From NCBI GenBank assembly GCA_023418315.1, contig JAEZZY010000064.1, forward strand, positions 1-42,907: 42,907 nucleotides of DNA, in the 5' to 3' direction. Position numbers and translations under genes: made by a program. Below, piece after piece: positions 24,201 through 32,504 of this stretch (position 1 is its first letter; the number at the start of each line of letters is the position of its first letter). The notes below the pieces were generated by a model. It saw nothing but the letters and a program-made list of their open reading frames with translations, had not been told where the DNA came from and did not search any database. Source of the DNA: Bacteroidota bacterium. GTDB taxonomy: Bacteria > Bacteroidota > Bacteroidia > Chitinophagales > Chitinophagaceae.

Positions 24201-25273
24201 AAGACACGTTTGCCAAGCAAGTGTTCGTATCCAACAACACCATAGCCGCAGGATTTAGGGTGAATAAAGTAGATAGCTGCGGACCCTTCACTGCCAATTT
24301 TGATAATACTTCTCAGTTCGGAACGACGCCCGGCGCTCAAAATTTTACCCGTTTCTTCTGGGATTTTGATGACGGTACTACCTATCAGGGGCAGAATCCT
24401 CCCTTCCATGTATTTCCCGATTCGGGCTGCTATACTATCCGGCTGATTATGGTGGATACTACCGCTTGCAATTCGCCGGACACGCTTAGCCAAACCATCT
24501 GCTATAATCCGCTTTTTATGTCGGCACAGTTCATAGCGCCCGATACGATTTGCGTAAATGCAGGTGTGCTGTTCGCTAACCAATCGCTGAATGCCACGGC
24601 TTCTTTCTGGGATTTTGGGGATGGTAATACCTCGAATGCCACTTCTCCGGTACATACGTTTTCCCAGCCCGGTCTTTATACCGTCCGGTTGATTTCTTCC
24701 AACCCCAATAGCTGCAATAAGGTAGATACCTTCACTAAGATCATTAACCTAAAACCATTGCCCACCGCCAATTTTGTACATGCGCCGCTTATTCCCGAGG
24801 CAAATGTGCCGATTACATTTACCAACAAATCGCTCAATGCAGTGTCCTATGTATGGGCGTTCGGAGACAGTACCGGAAGCACGGAAGAAAACCCTACGCA
24901 CATGTACCGCAAAACGGGTACTTATCTTGTATGCCTTACCGCCAGAAGCGCCGAAGGTTGTCTGGATACGATTTGCAAACGCGTGGATGCGGAAATTATT
25001 CCTTCCGTAGGCGTGCCATCGGCTTTTAGCCCTAATAACGATGGACAAAACGATATTCTGTATGTATATGGCGCGGGTATCGAAACCTTAGATTTTAAAC
25101 TCTACAACCGGTGGGGACAATTAGTATTTGAAACCAACTCTCTGGACAAAGGATGGGATGGAGTATATAAAGGTAAACCACAGGAAATGGAGAGCTACGG
25201 ATATACGCTCAACGCTACCTTTACCGATGGCACTACGCAAAGCAGACAAGGTAATGTAACATTATTAAGATAA
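21218..25273 (+). CDS. Secreted PKD-repeat protein with gliding-motility-type C-terminal domain
   Basis: A 1351-residue secreted protein. The ATG at 21218 is preferred to an upstream GTG at 21176 because it opens a clean signal peptide (residues 1-21, ending AKGQ). Residues 22-260 form the conserved N-terminal region ENKGQWEGPF. Residues about 260-760 have SBBP-like propeller repeats (YATFLGGSDNEQ, YLGGNANDAAYVLA, with NFPTT turns). Six PKD domains follow, centred near residues 786, 873, 957, 1047, 1130 and 1213 (WxFGDG motifs). From residue 1266 comes the sorting domain VPSAFSPNNDGQND ending in KLYNRWGQLVFE, of the type handled by type IX secretion. It is probably a cell-surface adhesin, followed at eight bases by a PorP/SprF gene. 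Confidence 0.93.
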   Translation: MKYVYAQVVLALFVFSFSAKGQYRTLEFIENKGQWEGPFAYQASTDKEVVFLQKTGFTYTVSDKKNVEHAHKLKEGILEDGAVFKYHTYRLHFVGANENVVITPSKKENHYYNYFLGNNPSKWKSGIHPARVLDYQELYPGIDLHLSSENQSLKYEFIVAAGADAGQIQLKYEGQEKLSVKNGNLIIHTSVGEVKELKPYTYQLINGEKKEIPCAYKIQNGETVTYTFPKGYDKSSLMVIDPTVVFATFTGASADNWGYTATYDDSGSFYAGGIVHYIVPSNTFPTSVGAFQSIYNGGNAANGYECDMVLFKYNATGSAYLYATFLGGSDNEQPHSLIVDSAGNLIVAGRSYSSNFPTTLGAYDQSHNGQADIVVSKLNANGTQLLGSTFLGGSGNEGVNENASPFVAGTLKHNFGDDARSEVIIDNAGDIYIAASTTSTNFPTQNAYQSSLQGGQDGIITKFNSSLSNILWSTYLGGNANDAAYVLALNRQQSHVYVAGGTMSSNFPTTSGTLYPSYQGGTVDGFIARFNNSGAYGLDRMTFIGANGYDQCYGLQIDAENSVYAMGQTLGGGFPVSPGVFTNPNSSQFIIKLDSLLTTRVYSTVFGSGNSTATNISPVAFLVDTCQNVYISGWGGNPAGGSTNFFPGTGTTTGMPLSSSPAQSTTDGNDFYFIVLEKNIQNLLYATYMGGTGSQEHVDGGTSRFDKSGVVYQAICGGCGGSSNFPTTPGSVSTINGSQNCNLVAVKIAFELGAVDATAAANPDTTGCAPFTVTFGNGSINAVTYQWAFGDGGTSTQATPTHTYLSPGTYNVRLIATNPNACKPIDTAYVTIVVDSTSLHPAFTAAIVDSCGPYTANFANTSTTGASGTTTYFWDFGDGTTSVLQNPPLHTFPDTGCYDVRLIMTNPNACNSPDTVMQQICYLKTGMTAGFNLPDSICLGEAIQATNTTVNGQTYSWTFGDGNTSTATNPAHTYTSPGMFTVQLIATNPQACNIKDTFAKQVFVSNNTIAAGFRVNKVDSCGPFTANFDNTSQFGTTPGAQNFTRFFWDFDDGTTYQGQNPPFHVFPDSGCYTIRLIMVDTTACNSPDTLSQTICYNPLFMSAQFIAPDTICVNAGVLFANQSLNATASFWDFGDGNTSNATSPVHTFSQPGLYTVRLISSNPNSCNKVDTFTKIINLKPLPTANFVHAPLIPEANVPITFTNKSLNAVSYVWAFGDSTGSTEENPTHMYRKTGTYLVCLTARSAEGCLDTICKRVDAEIIPSVGVPSAFSPNNDGQNDILYVYGAGIETLDFKLYNRWGQLVFETNSLDKGWDGVYKGKPQEMESYGYTLNATFTDGTTQSRQGNVTLLR

Positions 25274-25281
25274 GACGAAAC

Positions 25282-26310
25282 ATGAAAAAATTAGTTACAA
25301 AAATCGCATGGATTATTTGCAGCTTAGGCATCACCACCGGCGCTTATGGGCAAGGAATGCACTTTTCGCAATATTACAATGCACCCTTGCTCCTCAACCC
25401 CGCCAATACCGGCTTATTGCCCCAGGAAGATTATCGCATAGGGGTAAACTACCGGAAGCAATGGGCAAGTATCCCCGTGCCCTATGTAACCATGTCTGCC
25501 TTTGGAGACTTTCAATTGATGCGCAACAGAAACCAGACCAACTGGATGGGCATAGGCTTTTCCTTCTGGAATGATGTAGTAGGCGATGGCAATCTGAAGC
25601 TCACTAAATTTGAAGGACATCTTGCCTACCATATTCAGATGGGAGAGTACAGCATGGTGTCTTTAGGCGTTTCAGCAGGCTATGCCGGCCGCACGGTGGA
25701 CTTTACCAAGCTCACCTTCGGAAGCCAGTGGGACGGTTTTGTATTCAATGAAACCTTTCCTACCAACGAAAAATACAGCTCACAGGTCAAGACCAATTAT
25801 TTTGACATCGCCGCAGGTGTGAATTATGCCATCTTTCCCAACGAAAATACGTACATCAAAATAGGACTCGGTATGGCACATCTTACCCAGCCTAAAGAAA
25901 CGTTTTACGGACAGCTCACCAATAAACTGGGAAGACGACCTACCGTGAACATAGATGCCTTGTTTAAGCTGAACGATGTAATAATCTTTAATCCCTCCGT
26001 TTACTACACTACCCAGAAAGGCGCTTCAGAACTGCTATACGGAATGCTGTTTGCCATCAACGTAAGCGGGGAAGAAAAAACCAATACGCAATTGATACTC
26101 GGCGCCTATCACCGCTGGGGCGATGCCCTTATAGCTGCCTTAGGACTGAAATACCAGCAATGGAAGCTCACCACAGGCTATGATTTCACCATGTCTTCCC
26201 TTGCCGCAACCAACAAAGGGCGAGGCGCTTTTGAAATAAGCCTCATCTACGAAGCACTTTATAACGAATATTCCAGAGACAGAAGAACCTATACCTGCCC
26301 ACGCTTTTAA
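25282..26310 (+). CDS. PorP/SprF family outer-membrane protein
   Basis: A 342-residue protein with a signal peptide (residues 1-23, ending AYGQG) and the family landmarks HFSQYYNAPLLLNPANTG, YRKQWASI and the outer-membrane beta-barrel ending in a CPRF tail. PorP/SprF proteins are type IX secretion partners, and many genomes hold multiple paralogues paired with large PKD/CHU_C-type surface proteins. Here it directly follows such a protein gene, so it probably helps secrete or anchor that protein on the cell surface. Length is normal. Confidence 0.94.
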   Translation: MKKLVTKIAWIICSLGITTGAYGQGMHFSQYYNAPLLLNPANTGLLPQEDYRIGVNYRKQWASIPVPYVTMSAFGDFQLMRNRNQTNWMGIGFSFWNDVVGDGNLKLTKFEGHLAYHIQMGEYSMVSLGVSAGYAGRTVDFTKLTFGSQWDGFVFNETFPTNEKYSSQVKTNYFDIAAGVNYAIFPNENTYIKIGLGMAHLTQPKETFYGQLTNKLGRRPTVNIDALFKLNDVIIFNPSVYYTTQKGASELLYGMLFAINVSGEEKTNTQLILGAYHRWGDALIAALGLKYQQWKLTTGYDFTMSSLAATNKGRGAFEISLIYEALYNEYSRDRRTYTCPRF

Positions 26311-26343
26311 CAAATATTTGCTATGGGAATGATTTTTAGAAGG

Positions 26344-26351
26344 TACATTTG
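26344..26351 (+). promoter_or_regulatory. Promoter -7 box of response-regulator gene
   Basis: TACATTTG matches TAnnTTTG, 22 bases before the ATG. A TTTG at 26317-26320 stands 23 bases further up, slightly beyond the usual -33 spacing. Confidence 0.6.
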
Positions 26352-26373
26352 AAAACACAGTTATTCATACATT

Positions 26374-27078
26374 ATGGAAAAAGAAAAATTTAAAGTACTG
26401 CTCGTAGAAGATGATACCAACTTCGGACAAGTGCTGAAAAACTACCTCGAATTGAATGATTATATCGTAGAATTAGCCCGCGACGGCATTCTCGGACTGG
26501 CAGCCTTCCGTAGGGAAAAATTTGACATTTGCCTGCTGGATGTCATGATGCCAAATATGGATGGATTTAAACTGGCGGAAGAAATCCGCAACGTGGACCC
26601 GGACATCCCCTTATTCTTCCTCACCGCTAAAAGCACAAAAGAAGACATACTCAACGGCTATAAACTCGGCGCAGACGACTATATCAACAAACCGTTTGAC
26701 AGCGAAATTTTATTGCAAAAAATAAAAGCCATCCTGAAACGAAATCAGGATATGCAGGAAAAACAACATTCGCAAATAGAGTTCAATATAGGCAAATACC
26801 ACTTCAACAGTAAGCTGCGTATTCTGCAACATGATGGAGAAGCTCAAACCCTTTCTCCTAAAGAAAATGAACTGCTTACGATGCTTGCAGAATATAAAAA
26901 CGATTTACTGCCGCGCGAAACGGCATTGAAACGCATCTGGGGCAGCGATACTTATTTCAATGGTCGCAGCATGGATGTGTATATAGCCAAGCTACGCAAA
27001 TACCTTAAAGCCGATAGCACCGTAGAAATCGTAAACATACACGGCAACGGTTTTCGCCTGGTAGTGCCCGAAGAATAG
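26374..27078 (+). CDS. OmpR/PhoB-type response regulator
   Basis: A 234-residue two-component regulator. The receiver domain (residues 5-120) has the acidic pair D13-D14, phosphoacceptor D56 in LLDVMMPNMDG, a conserved T/A position and K in YINKPF. The C-terminal winged helix (about 135-232) has the LSPKENELLTMLAEY and SMDVYIAKLRKYL recognition blocks. No sensor kinase is adjacent, so its partner is elsewhere. It follows the PorP/SprF gene but has its own promoter box and terminator, which suggests it is independently expressed. Confidence 0.95.
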   Translation: MEKEKFKVLLVEDDTNFGQVLKNYLELNDYIVELARDGILGLAAFRREKFDICLLDVMMPNMDGFKLAEEIRNVDPDIPLFFLTAKSTKEDILNGYKLGADDYINKPFDSEILLQKIKAILKRNQDMQEKQHSQIEFNIGKYHFNSKLRILQHDGEAQTLSPKENELLTMLAEYKNDLLPRETALKRIWGSDTYFNGRSMDVYIAKLRKYLKADSTVEIVNIHGNGFRLVVPEE

Positions 27079-27104
27079 AAATGTTTTTTTTAATTTTTAA
27101 GATG

Positions 27105-27129
27105 AGGCCGCTTTCATGCGGCTTTTTAT
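27105..27129 (+). terminator. Terminator after response-regulator gene
   Basis: GCCGC (27107-27111) pairs with GCGGC (27118-27122) around a six-base loop, followed by five T. It ends 7 bases before the -7 box of the following gene, so terminator and promoter overlap. Confidence 0.7.
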
Positions 27130-27135
27130 TTCTGC

Positions 27136-27143
27136 TACATTTG
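27136..27143 (+). promoter_or_regulatory. Promoter -7 box of TPR-protein gene
   Basis: TACATTTG matches the consensus, with TTTC at 27112-27115 at the expected 20-base spacing as an imperfect -33. The leader to the ATG at 27164 is only about 20 bases. Confidence 0.65.
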
Positions 27144-27163
27144 ATAAAAAATGATTGTACTCC

Positions 27164-28987
27164 ATGAAGGATAAGAAACAGTGGTGGTGGATAATGATAT
27201 TGATGATGGGGCTTTACGCCTATCCGGCGGCTGCACAGCCCGACCACCTGGCAGAAGCAAGAACTTTTGCCCTTCAAAAAGAATATGGAAAGGCTATAGC
27301 CCTCTACAAAAAATTACATGCGCAAAATCCCCGCGATGAAACCGTGTATCGGGAATATTTGCAAATGCTTATAGAAGATAAGAATTGGAAAGATGCCATT
27401 TCGCTGGCAGAAAAATACCTCACCACACAAGCCTATAATCCGCTGGCTTTAGTGGATCTGGGAAGGGTCTATCTTTTGTCGGGAAAAGAAAAAAAAGCCG
27501 AAGAACATTTTGAAAAAGCCATCGGATTGATGAACGGCGATGACATGCTGACAACGAAAATGGTAACCGCTTTCAGCCTTATGAACAGAGATGATTATGC
27601 CATCAAAACCTACGTGCACGCATCCGAGCTTTTGCGTAATCCCTTTTTTTATAGCAATGCTCTGGCAAGGCTTTATGGTAAAACCGGAGAAGTGGATAAA
27701 GCCGTGAATGTATTGATAGAAGCAGGACCGCGGCAGATAGCCGGTGTGGATGATACCAAATCCATGCTGCTGGAAATCATAGGCAATAATCCTAAGAAAT
27801 TACAACAAGCACAAAAATCCATTCTCAAAAAAATAAACGAAAACCCTTCCAATAATTTTTACTCCGAGTTACTTACCTGGTTCTACACCCAGAAAGACGA
27901 CTGGGAAGGTGCGATGATACAAATACGTGCCCTTGATGAGCGAAATAAAGAAAACGGACAGCGCCTTATCGCTTTTGCACGCCTGGCTAAAAAAGAGAAA
28001 AAATATGACGCTGCCAACGCTGCCCTCAATGCCGTGCTGGAAAAAGGAAAAGAGGAGGCCATGTATCCTGTAGCACTCGCTGAAAAACTGAGTATAGGCA
28101 TGTTGAAGCTGGAAGAAAACATTGCGTTTACTCCGGAGGATGTTGCCCCACTGGAAAAAGAATTTGAAGCGTATTTTACCGATTTTCCACATCTATACGC
28201 ATCAGAAACCTTGTTGCAATACGCCCTACTGGAAGCACAATATGCAGGCAATACGTCAAAAGCTATAGAGTTGCTACAAAAAGCCATCGAGCAACCGGCG
28301 GCTACTCGGCTGTTTATAGGCAAAGCCAAATTGCAACTTGGCGATTACTTCGTATTGCAAGGCAAGGTATGGGATGCTTCGCTTACCTATAGCCAGGTGG
28401 ATAAGGCATTCAAAGAAGATATGCTGGGTGAAGAAGCGCGTTTCCGCAATGCTAAACTGGCTTATTACCGCGGCGATTTTGAATGGGCGCAAGGGCAGCT
28501 TTCCGTATTGAAGGCTTCTACTTCCGAGCTTATAGCCAATGATGCGCTCTATCTTTCCGTATTGATTACCGAAAATATTCCGCCGGATAGCAATCTGATT
28601 CCGTTGCAACAATTTGCCCATGCCGATCTGTTGTTGTTTCAAAACAAGGATAAAGAAGCTGTGGCGCTTTTAGATAGCATTTCTCAGGCTTATCCCCAGC
28701 ACCCGCTTACCGATGATATACTGATGTTGCGTGCCTCCTTAGCCATCAAGCACCGGGCATACAACAAAGCGCTGGAGTATTATCAAATTGTCTATAAAAA
28801 ACACGGACAGGATGTGCTGGGAGATGATGCAGTTTTTAAAACGGCTGAGCTGTACGATAACTATATGAAGCAACCTTCTGAAGCCAAAAAATTTTACGAA
28901 GAACTGATCCTTCAATACCCCGGAAGCACCTATGTGCAAATCGCAAGGATGCGGCTCAGTGAAAGCGGACAAACGGCTCCTTTGTAA
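27164..28987 (+). CDS. Exported tetratricopeptide-repeat protein
   Basis: A 607-residue protein. The ATG at 27164 begins a signal peptide (KDKKQWWWIMILMMGLYAYPAAAQ); an upstream TTG is not needed. The mature protein is nearly all helical, with TPR-like units, for example AIALYKKLHAQNPRDETVY, NPLALVDLGRVYLLSGKEKKAEEHF and the last QHPLTDDILMLRASLAIKH. TPR arrays mediate protein contact in the periplasm. No catalytic motif is seen. It is monocistronic as far as can be judged and converges with a glycosyltransferase gene after 11 bases. No specific partner is indicated. Confidence 0.88.
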   Translation: MKDKKQWWWIMILMMGLYAYPAAAQPDHLAEARTFALQKEYGKAIALYKKLHAQNPRDETVYREYLQMLIEDKNWKDAISLAEKYLTTQAYNPLALVDLGRVYLLSGKEKKAEEHFEKAIGLMNGDDMLTTKMVTAFSLMNRDDYAIKTYVHASELLRNPFFYSNALARLYGKTGEVDKAVNVLIEAGPRQIAGVDDTKSMLLEIIGNNPKKLQQAQKSILKKINENPSNNFYSELLTWFYTQKDDWEGAMIQIRALDERNKENGQRLIAFARLAKKEKKYDAANAALNAVLEKGKEEAMYPVALAEKLSIGMLKLEENIAFTPEDVAPLEKEFEAYFTDFPHLYASETLLQYALLEAQYAGNTSKAIELLQKAIEQPAATRLFIGKAKLQLGDYFVLQGKVWDASLTYSQVDKAFKEDMLGEEARFRNAKLAYYRGDFEWAQGQLSVLKASTSELIANDALYLSVLITENIPPDSNLIPLQQFAHADLLLFQNKDKEAVALLDSISQAYPQHPLTDDILMLRASLAIKHRAYNKALEYYQIVYKKHGQDVLGDDAVFKTAELYDNYMKQPSEAKKFYEELILQYPGSTYVQIARMRLSESGQTAPL

Positions 28988-28998
28988 AACGTCGTCCG

Positions 28999-30216
28999 CT
29001 ACGCCCGTTCCATCAAAAGCGATTCCATTTTAAGGCAAAGCTGTTCGGTAATTCGTTGTTGGTTGTATAGGGTTTTTATAAACAAAGCGCCGGCATGAGC
29101 AATAGCTTCTGCGGCCGCTTGGTTTTCCGTAGCAAATTTTATCTGGCGAATAAAATCCTCGGCGGTTTCTGCACACAGAAAATGCGTTCCGTCTTTCAGC
29201 CCTTCGATACCTTGAATGCCTACCGCGGTGCTGATGACGAGCTTCCCGGCTGCAAAGGCTTCCATTATTTTTACCCTTATGCCGCTGCCTGCCTGCAAAG
29301 GCACGATCAGTATTTTTTTGTCGGCTATAAAAGCGTTCGCATCTGCCACTTCACCGGCGCATACCACCCCATTGCCCTCATATTTTTTAAAGGAAGCAGG
29401 CATATTCCTGCCGGCAAAATGAAATTCAAAATCCGGAAGTTCTTTGTGCAACTCCTTCCATACATTTTCCAAAAACCAGGTGATGGCTTCCATATTCGGC
29501 ATCCAGTCCATAGCACCTATGTGGTAGCCCATCCATTTCTCCGCAGTGGTGCGGGCAGGAATGTGTTTTTCATCCAGTCCGAAAGGAGCTACATGAAGTG
29601 GTTTTTCTTTGGCAGCTTCACGCACTTTCCTGGCATCTTGCTGGGTGATGGGCAGCAGCATATCCGTTTCCTCCCAGGCACTCAGCTCAAATTTTTTGAT
29701 ACGCGCGGCAAGGTCTTTCAGATAAATGCGTTTAAAGCGATTGGATGTTTCATTGGCAAGGCGCTCCCATATTTCATGCTCTATATTATGCAATCGGGTA
29801 GCGATAAGCGCTTTAGAAACAGTGCGGATGGAAGGCAGGTAAGAGGAAAGATAGACGCTTTCCAATTGAATGATTTCCGGTTCAAAATCTTCGATGGCGG
29901 CTATGAGTTTTTTTTCAAAATCCTTATCGAAAAAACGGTCCACCTGATTGGGCTGCTTGCTGAGCAGGTAATTTTTTAAAGAAGGAAAGATGCGTATCTC
30001 CGTATCAATATCAAAGGTTTCAAAACGAATTTGCTTGAACAGATCGGGTAATTCTTCTACGGCGGCAAAATGTCTGGAAGTATTCATGCTGAATAAAAAA
30101 ACCTCCATTCCCGCATGATGATAGCCGGATACCATAGCGTGCATAGCAAGGTTGCCACCATCTTTCAATGGATAAGGCACGCGGTTGGTTATGATTAATA
30201 TCCTTCTGCTTTTCAT
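28999..30216 (-). CDS. GT4-family glycosyltransferase
   Basis: A 405-residue GT-B enzyme. N-terminal block RILIITNRVPYPLKDGGNLAMHAM, a middle domain with sequence MLLPITQQDARKV, and the C-terminal donor-binding domain with APFGLDE, AGRNMPASF and PLQAGSGIRVKIMEAFAAGK(LV) including E of the family ExxxxE-like pattern. It resembles sugar transferases in exopolysaccharide and LPS assembly. The gene has a consensus promoter box 10 bases upstream, implying a very short leader, and diverges from the next glycosyltransferase. Donor and acceptor cannot be predicted. Confidence 0.88.
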   Translation of the reverse strand: MKSRRILIITNRVPYPLKDGGNLAMHAMVSGYHHAGMEVFLFSMNTSRHFAAVEELPDLFKQIRFETFDIDTEIRIFPSLKNYLLSKQPNQVDRFFDKDFEKKLIAAIEDFEPEIIQLESVYLSSYLPSIRTVSKALIATRLHNIEHEIWERLANETSNRFKRIYLKDLAARIKKFELSAWEETDMLLPITQQDARKVREAAKEKPLHVAPFGLDEKHIPARTTAEKWMGYHIGAMDWMPNMEAITWFLENVWKELHKELPDFEFHFAGRNMPASFKKYEGNGVVCAGEVADANAFIADKKILIVPLQAGSGIRVKIMEAFAAGKLVISTAVGIQGIEGLKDGTHFLCAETAEDFIRQIKFATENQAAAEAIAHAGALFIKTLYNQQRITEQLCLKMESLLMERA

Positions 30217-30226
30217 CAGCCGTTTG

Positions 30227-30234
30227 CAAATGTA
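30227..30234 (-). promoter_or_regulatory. Promoter -7 box of GT4 gene
   Basis: On the minus strand TACATTTG lies only 10 bases before the ATG, so the transcript would be almost leaderless. Confidence 0.5.
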
Positions 30235-30286
30235 CTAACCCTACATTTAATGCTTTATTTTTACCGCCGTTAATTCCATTTTCTTC

Positions 30287-31372
30287 TTGATAAAAATTAT
30301 TTGCACGGTTACCAACGATCTCCATTACGATCAGCGTATGATACGCATTTGCCATTCGCTGGCTGCCGGAGGCTATGAGGTCTGCCTCGTAGGGGTAAAG
30401 AAAAAGAATAGCCCGGCGCTCCTTCCAAAAAGTTTTCAGCAAAAAAGAATTCCTGTTTTCTTTGAAAAAGGAAAACTGTTTTATGCCTCCTATAATCTGC
30501 AATTATTTTTTCATCTGCTTTTTTCCAAAGCCGATATTCTCTGCGCTATAGATCTGGATACGATTGTGCCGGTTTATTATGCTTCTGTGTTCAGAAAAAA
30601 AAAGCGGGTGTATGATGCGCATGAGCTGTTTACGGAAATGCAGGAAATCGTATCGCGCCCGGCCATCTATAAAATGTGGAGCTGGGTAGAGCGCACCTTT
30701 GTGCCTCGCTTCCCTATCGGCTACACGGTGGGTGCCTATATTGCGGAAATATTTAAGAAACGTTATGGAGTGGATTATGGATTGGTGAGAAATATTACCG
30801 TGTTGAAGCCTATCCGCATTCCTGAAAAAAAGGAACGCTATATTTTATATCAAGGAGCAGTAAATGTAGGCAGATGCTTTGAATACCTGATACCTGCTAT
30901 GAAGAGCGTAAACGCGCGGCTCATTATTTGCGGGGAAGGGAATTTCTTTGAAGAAGCCAAACACATCGCACGGGAAAACGGGCTGGAAGATAAGGTGCTG
31001 TTTAAAGGGTATGTGCCACCGGATGAATTGAGAAATTATACGCTGAACGCATATATAGGCATCACGCTTTTTGAGGCTGTGGCTACAAGCAATAAATATT
31101 CCCTTGCCAATCGTTTCTTCGATTATATGCACAACGGTGTGCCGCAGCTTTGTGTAAACTATCCCGAGTATGAAAAAATAAACACGGATGTGGAAGTAGC
31201 ATACTTGATAGAAGCCCCTACAAAAGAGCAGATAGCCGAGGGATTAAATTTTTTGCTGGAGCAGGAAGAGGATTATAAACGCTTGCAGCAAAACTGCATG
31301 ACCGCAAGAAAAAAATATTGCTGGCAGCATGAGGAGCAAATCTTACTGAAAATTTATAAAGCGCTTGAGTGA
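30287..31372 (+). CDS. Glycosyltransferase, TTG start
   Basis: A 361-residue GT-B-like glycosyltransferase. N-terminal block IKIICTVTNDLHYDQRMIRICHSL with the DLHYDQRM feature of capsule or LPS transferases, a KKKRVYDAHELFTEMQEI segment, and the donor domain with YQGAVNVGRCFEYLI and ICGEGNFFEEAKHIA. The start is TTG at 30287, since no in-frame ATG precedes the conserved N terminus. The 3' end overlaps the next glycosyltransferase by eight bases. The two enzymes probably act consecutively on one surface glycan. Confidence 0.87.
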   Translation: MIKIICTVTNDLHYDQRMIRICHSLAAGGYEVCLVGVKKKNSPALLPKSFQQKRIPVFFEKGKLFYASYNLQLFFHLLFSKADILCAIDLDTIVPVYYASVFRKKKRVYDAHELFTEMQEIVSRPAIYKMWSWVERTFVPRFPIGYTVGAYIAEIFKKRYGVDYGLVRNITVLKPIRIPEKKERYILYQGAVNVGRCFEYLIPAMKSVNARLIICGEGNFFEEAKHIARENGLEDKVLFKGYVPPDELRNYTLNAYIGITLFEAVATSNKYSLANRFFDYMHNGVPQLCVNYPEYEKINTDVEVAYLIEAPTKEQIAEGLNFLLEQEEDYKRLQQNCMTARKKYCWQHEEQILLKIYKALE

Positions 31373-32504
31373 ACTGAGCTTGCATATCGTTTCCTTCGCC
31401 ATTCCCGACCCACCCGACTACGGCGGTATTATAGATGTGTTTTATAAAATAAAACACCTTGCTAAGGCAGGTGTGAAAATCTATTTGCATTGCACCCAGT
31501 ATGACGGCAGGAAGCCCTCTGCGATATTAGAAAAATGGTGTGAAAAAGTTTGGTATTATCCGCGCCATACGGGCCTTTCAGGAATATCGCCCACGCTGCC
31601 CTATATCGTTTATTCCCGGAGGAGTGAGGAGTTGCTGGATAATTTACTGGCTATAGAAGCACCGGTTTTTTTCGATGGGTTAAGCACGGCTTATTATCTG
31701 CATCACCCTGCATTATCCCACAGAATAAAAATTCTTCGCCCGCAAAATGTAGAGCAGGATTATTATTCCTTGCTTGCCAAGCGTACTAAAAACAGGATAA
31801 AGAGAATTTATTATCAGCGTGAAGCCACCTTATTGCATCGCTTCGAAAATAAGTTGCACCCTATAGACGCATTCTTTACCGTAGCCCTTCACGATCATGA
31901 TTTTTTTAAAGAAAAATATCCGAATGCGCTACATGAATACCTGCCTTCTTTTCAGCCTTACGATGCCGTAAATGCCCAAGAAGGAAGCGGGAATTATTGC
32001 CTTTATCATGGTAATCTTTCAGTAGAAGAAAACGAAGAAGCCGCTATGTTTTTGTTGAAAGAAGTGATTCCCTATGTATCTGTACCCTTCTTTCTTGCCG
32101 GAAAAAATCCGTCGCCGGCGCTGATACAAGAAGCTAAAAAATATGCACACTGTAGCCTCATCGTTAATCCCGATTCGGTGAAAATGGAGGAGCTGATCAC
32201 CGATGCGCATATTCATGTATTGCCTACGTTTCAAAATACCGGATTGAAGCTGAAGTTGCTCCACGCGCTTTTTCATGGCAGGCATGTACTGGTAAATGAC
32301 GATATGGTGCATGGCACGGGGCTATGTTCTGTATGCGCTCTTGCAAACGGGGCTAAGCAGTTTATAAAAAAAATAAAAGAACGGATGAATGTTCCCTTTA
32401 CTGCTATGGAAAAAACAAAACGGCGGGATGTGCTGATGCAGCATTACGACAATCATAAAAACGCGGAGCGAGTCTTTACATACCTGCAACGGAAATCTCT
32501 TTGA
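31365..32504 (+). CDS. Glycosyltransferase, divergent, TTG start
   Basis: A 379-residue protein resembling GT-B transferases: N-terminal IVSFAIPDPPDYGGIIDVFYK, a middle CLYHGNLSVEENEEA (start of the second domain) and VLPTFQNTGLKLKLLHALFHGRHVLVN, close to the usual donor-site pattern. It has no ATG near its start; the TTG at 31365 overlaps the preceding stop, or the TTG at 31380 could be used. It ends inside the convergent ftsE-type gene (29-base tail overlap). It probably forms a pair with the previous gene. Confidence 0.83.
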   Translation: MSELSLHIVSFAIPDPPDYGGIIDVFYKIKHLAKAGVKIYLHCTQYDGRKPSAILEKWCEKVWYYPRHTGLSGISPTLPYIVYSRRSEELLDNLLAIEAPVFFDGLSTAYYLHHPALSHRIKILRPQNVEQDYYSLLAKRTKNRIKRIYYQREATLLHRFENKLHPIDAFFTVALHDHDFFKEKYPNALHEYLPSFQPYDAVNAQEGSGNYCLYHGNLSVEENEEAAMFLLKEVIPYVSVPFFLAGKNPSPALIQEAKKYAHCSLIVNPDSVKMEELITDAHIHVLPTFQNTGLKLKLLHALFHGRHVLVNDDMVHGTGLCSVCALANGAKQFIKKIKERMNVPFTAMEKTKRRDVLMQHYDNHKNAERVFTYLQRKSL

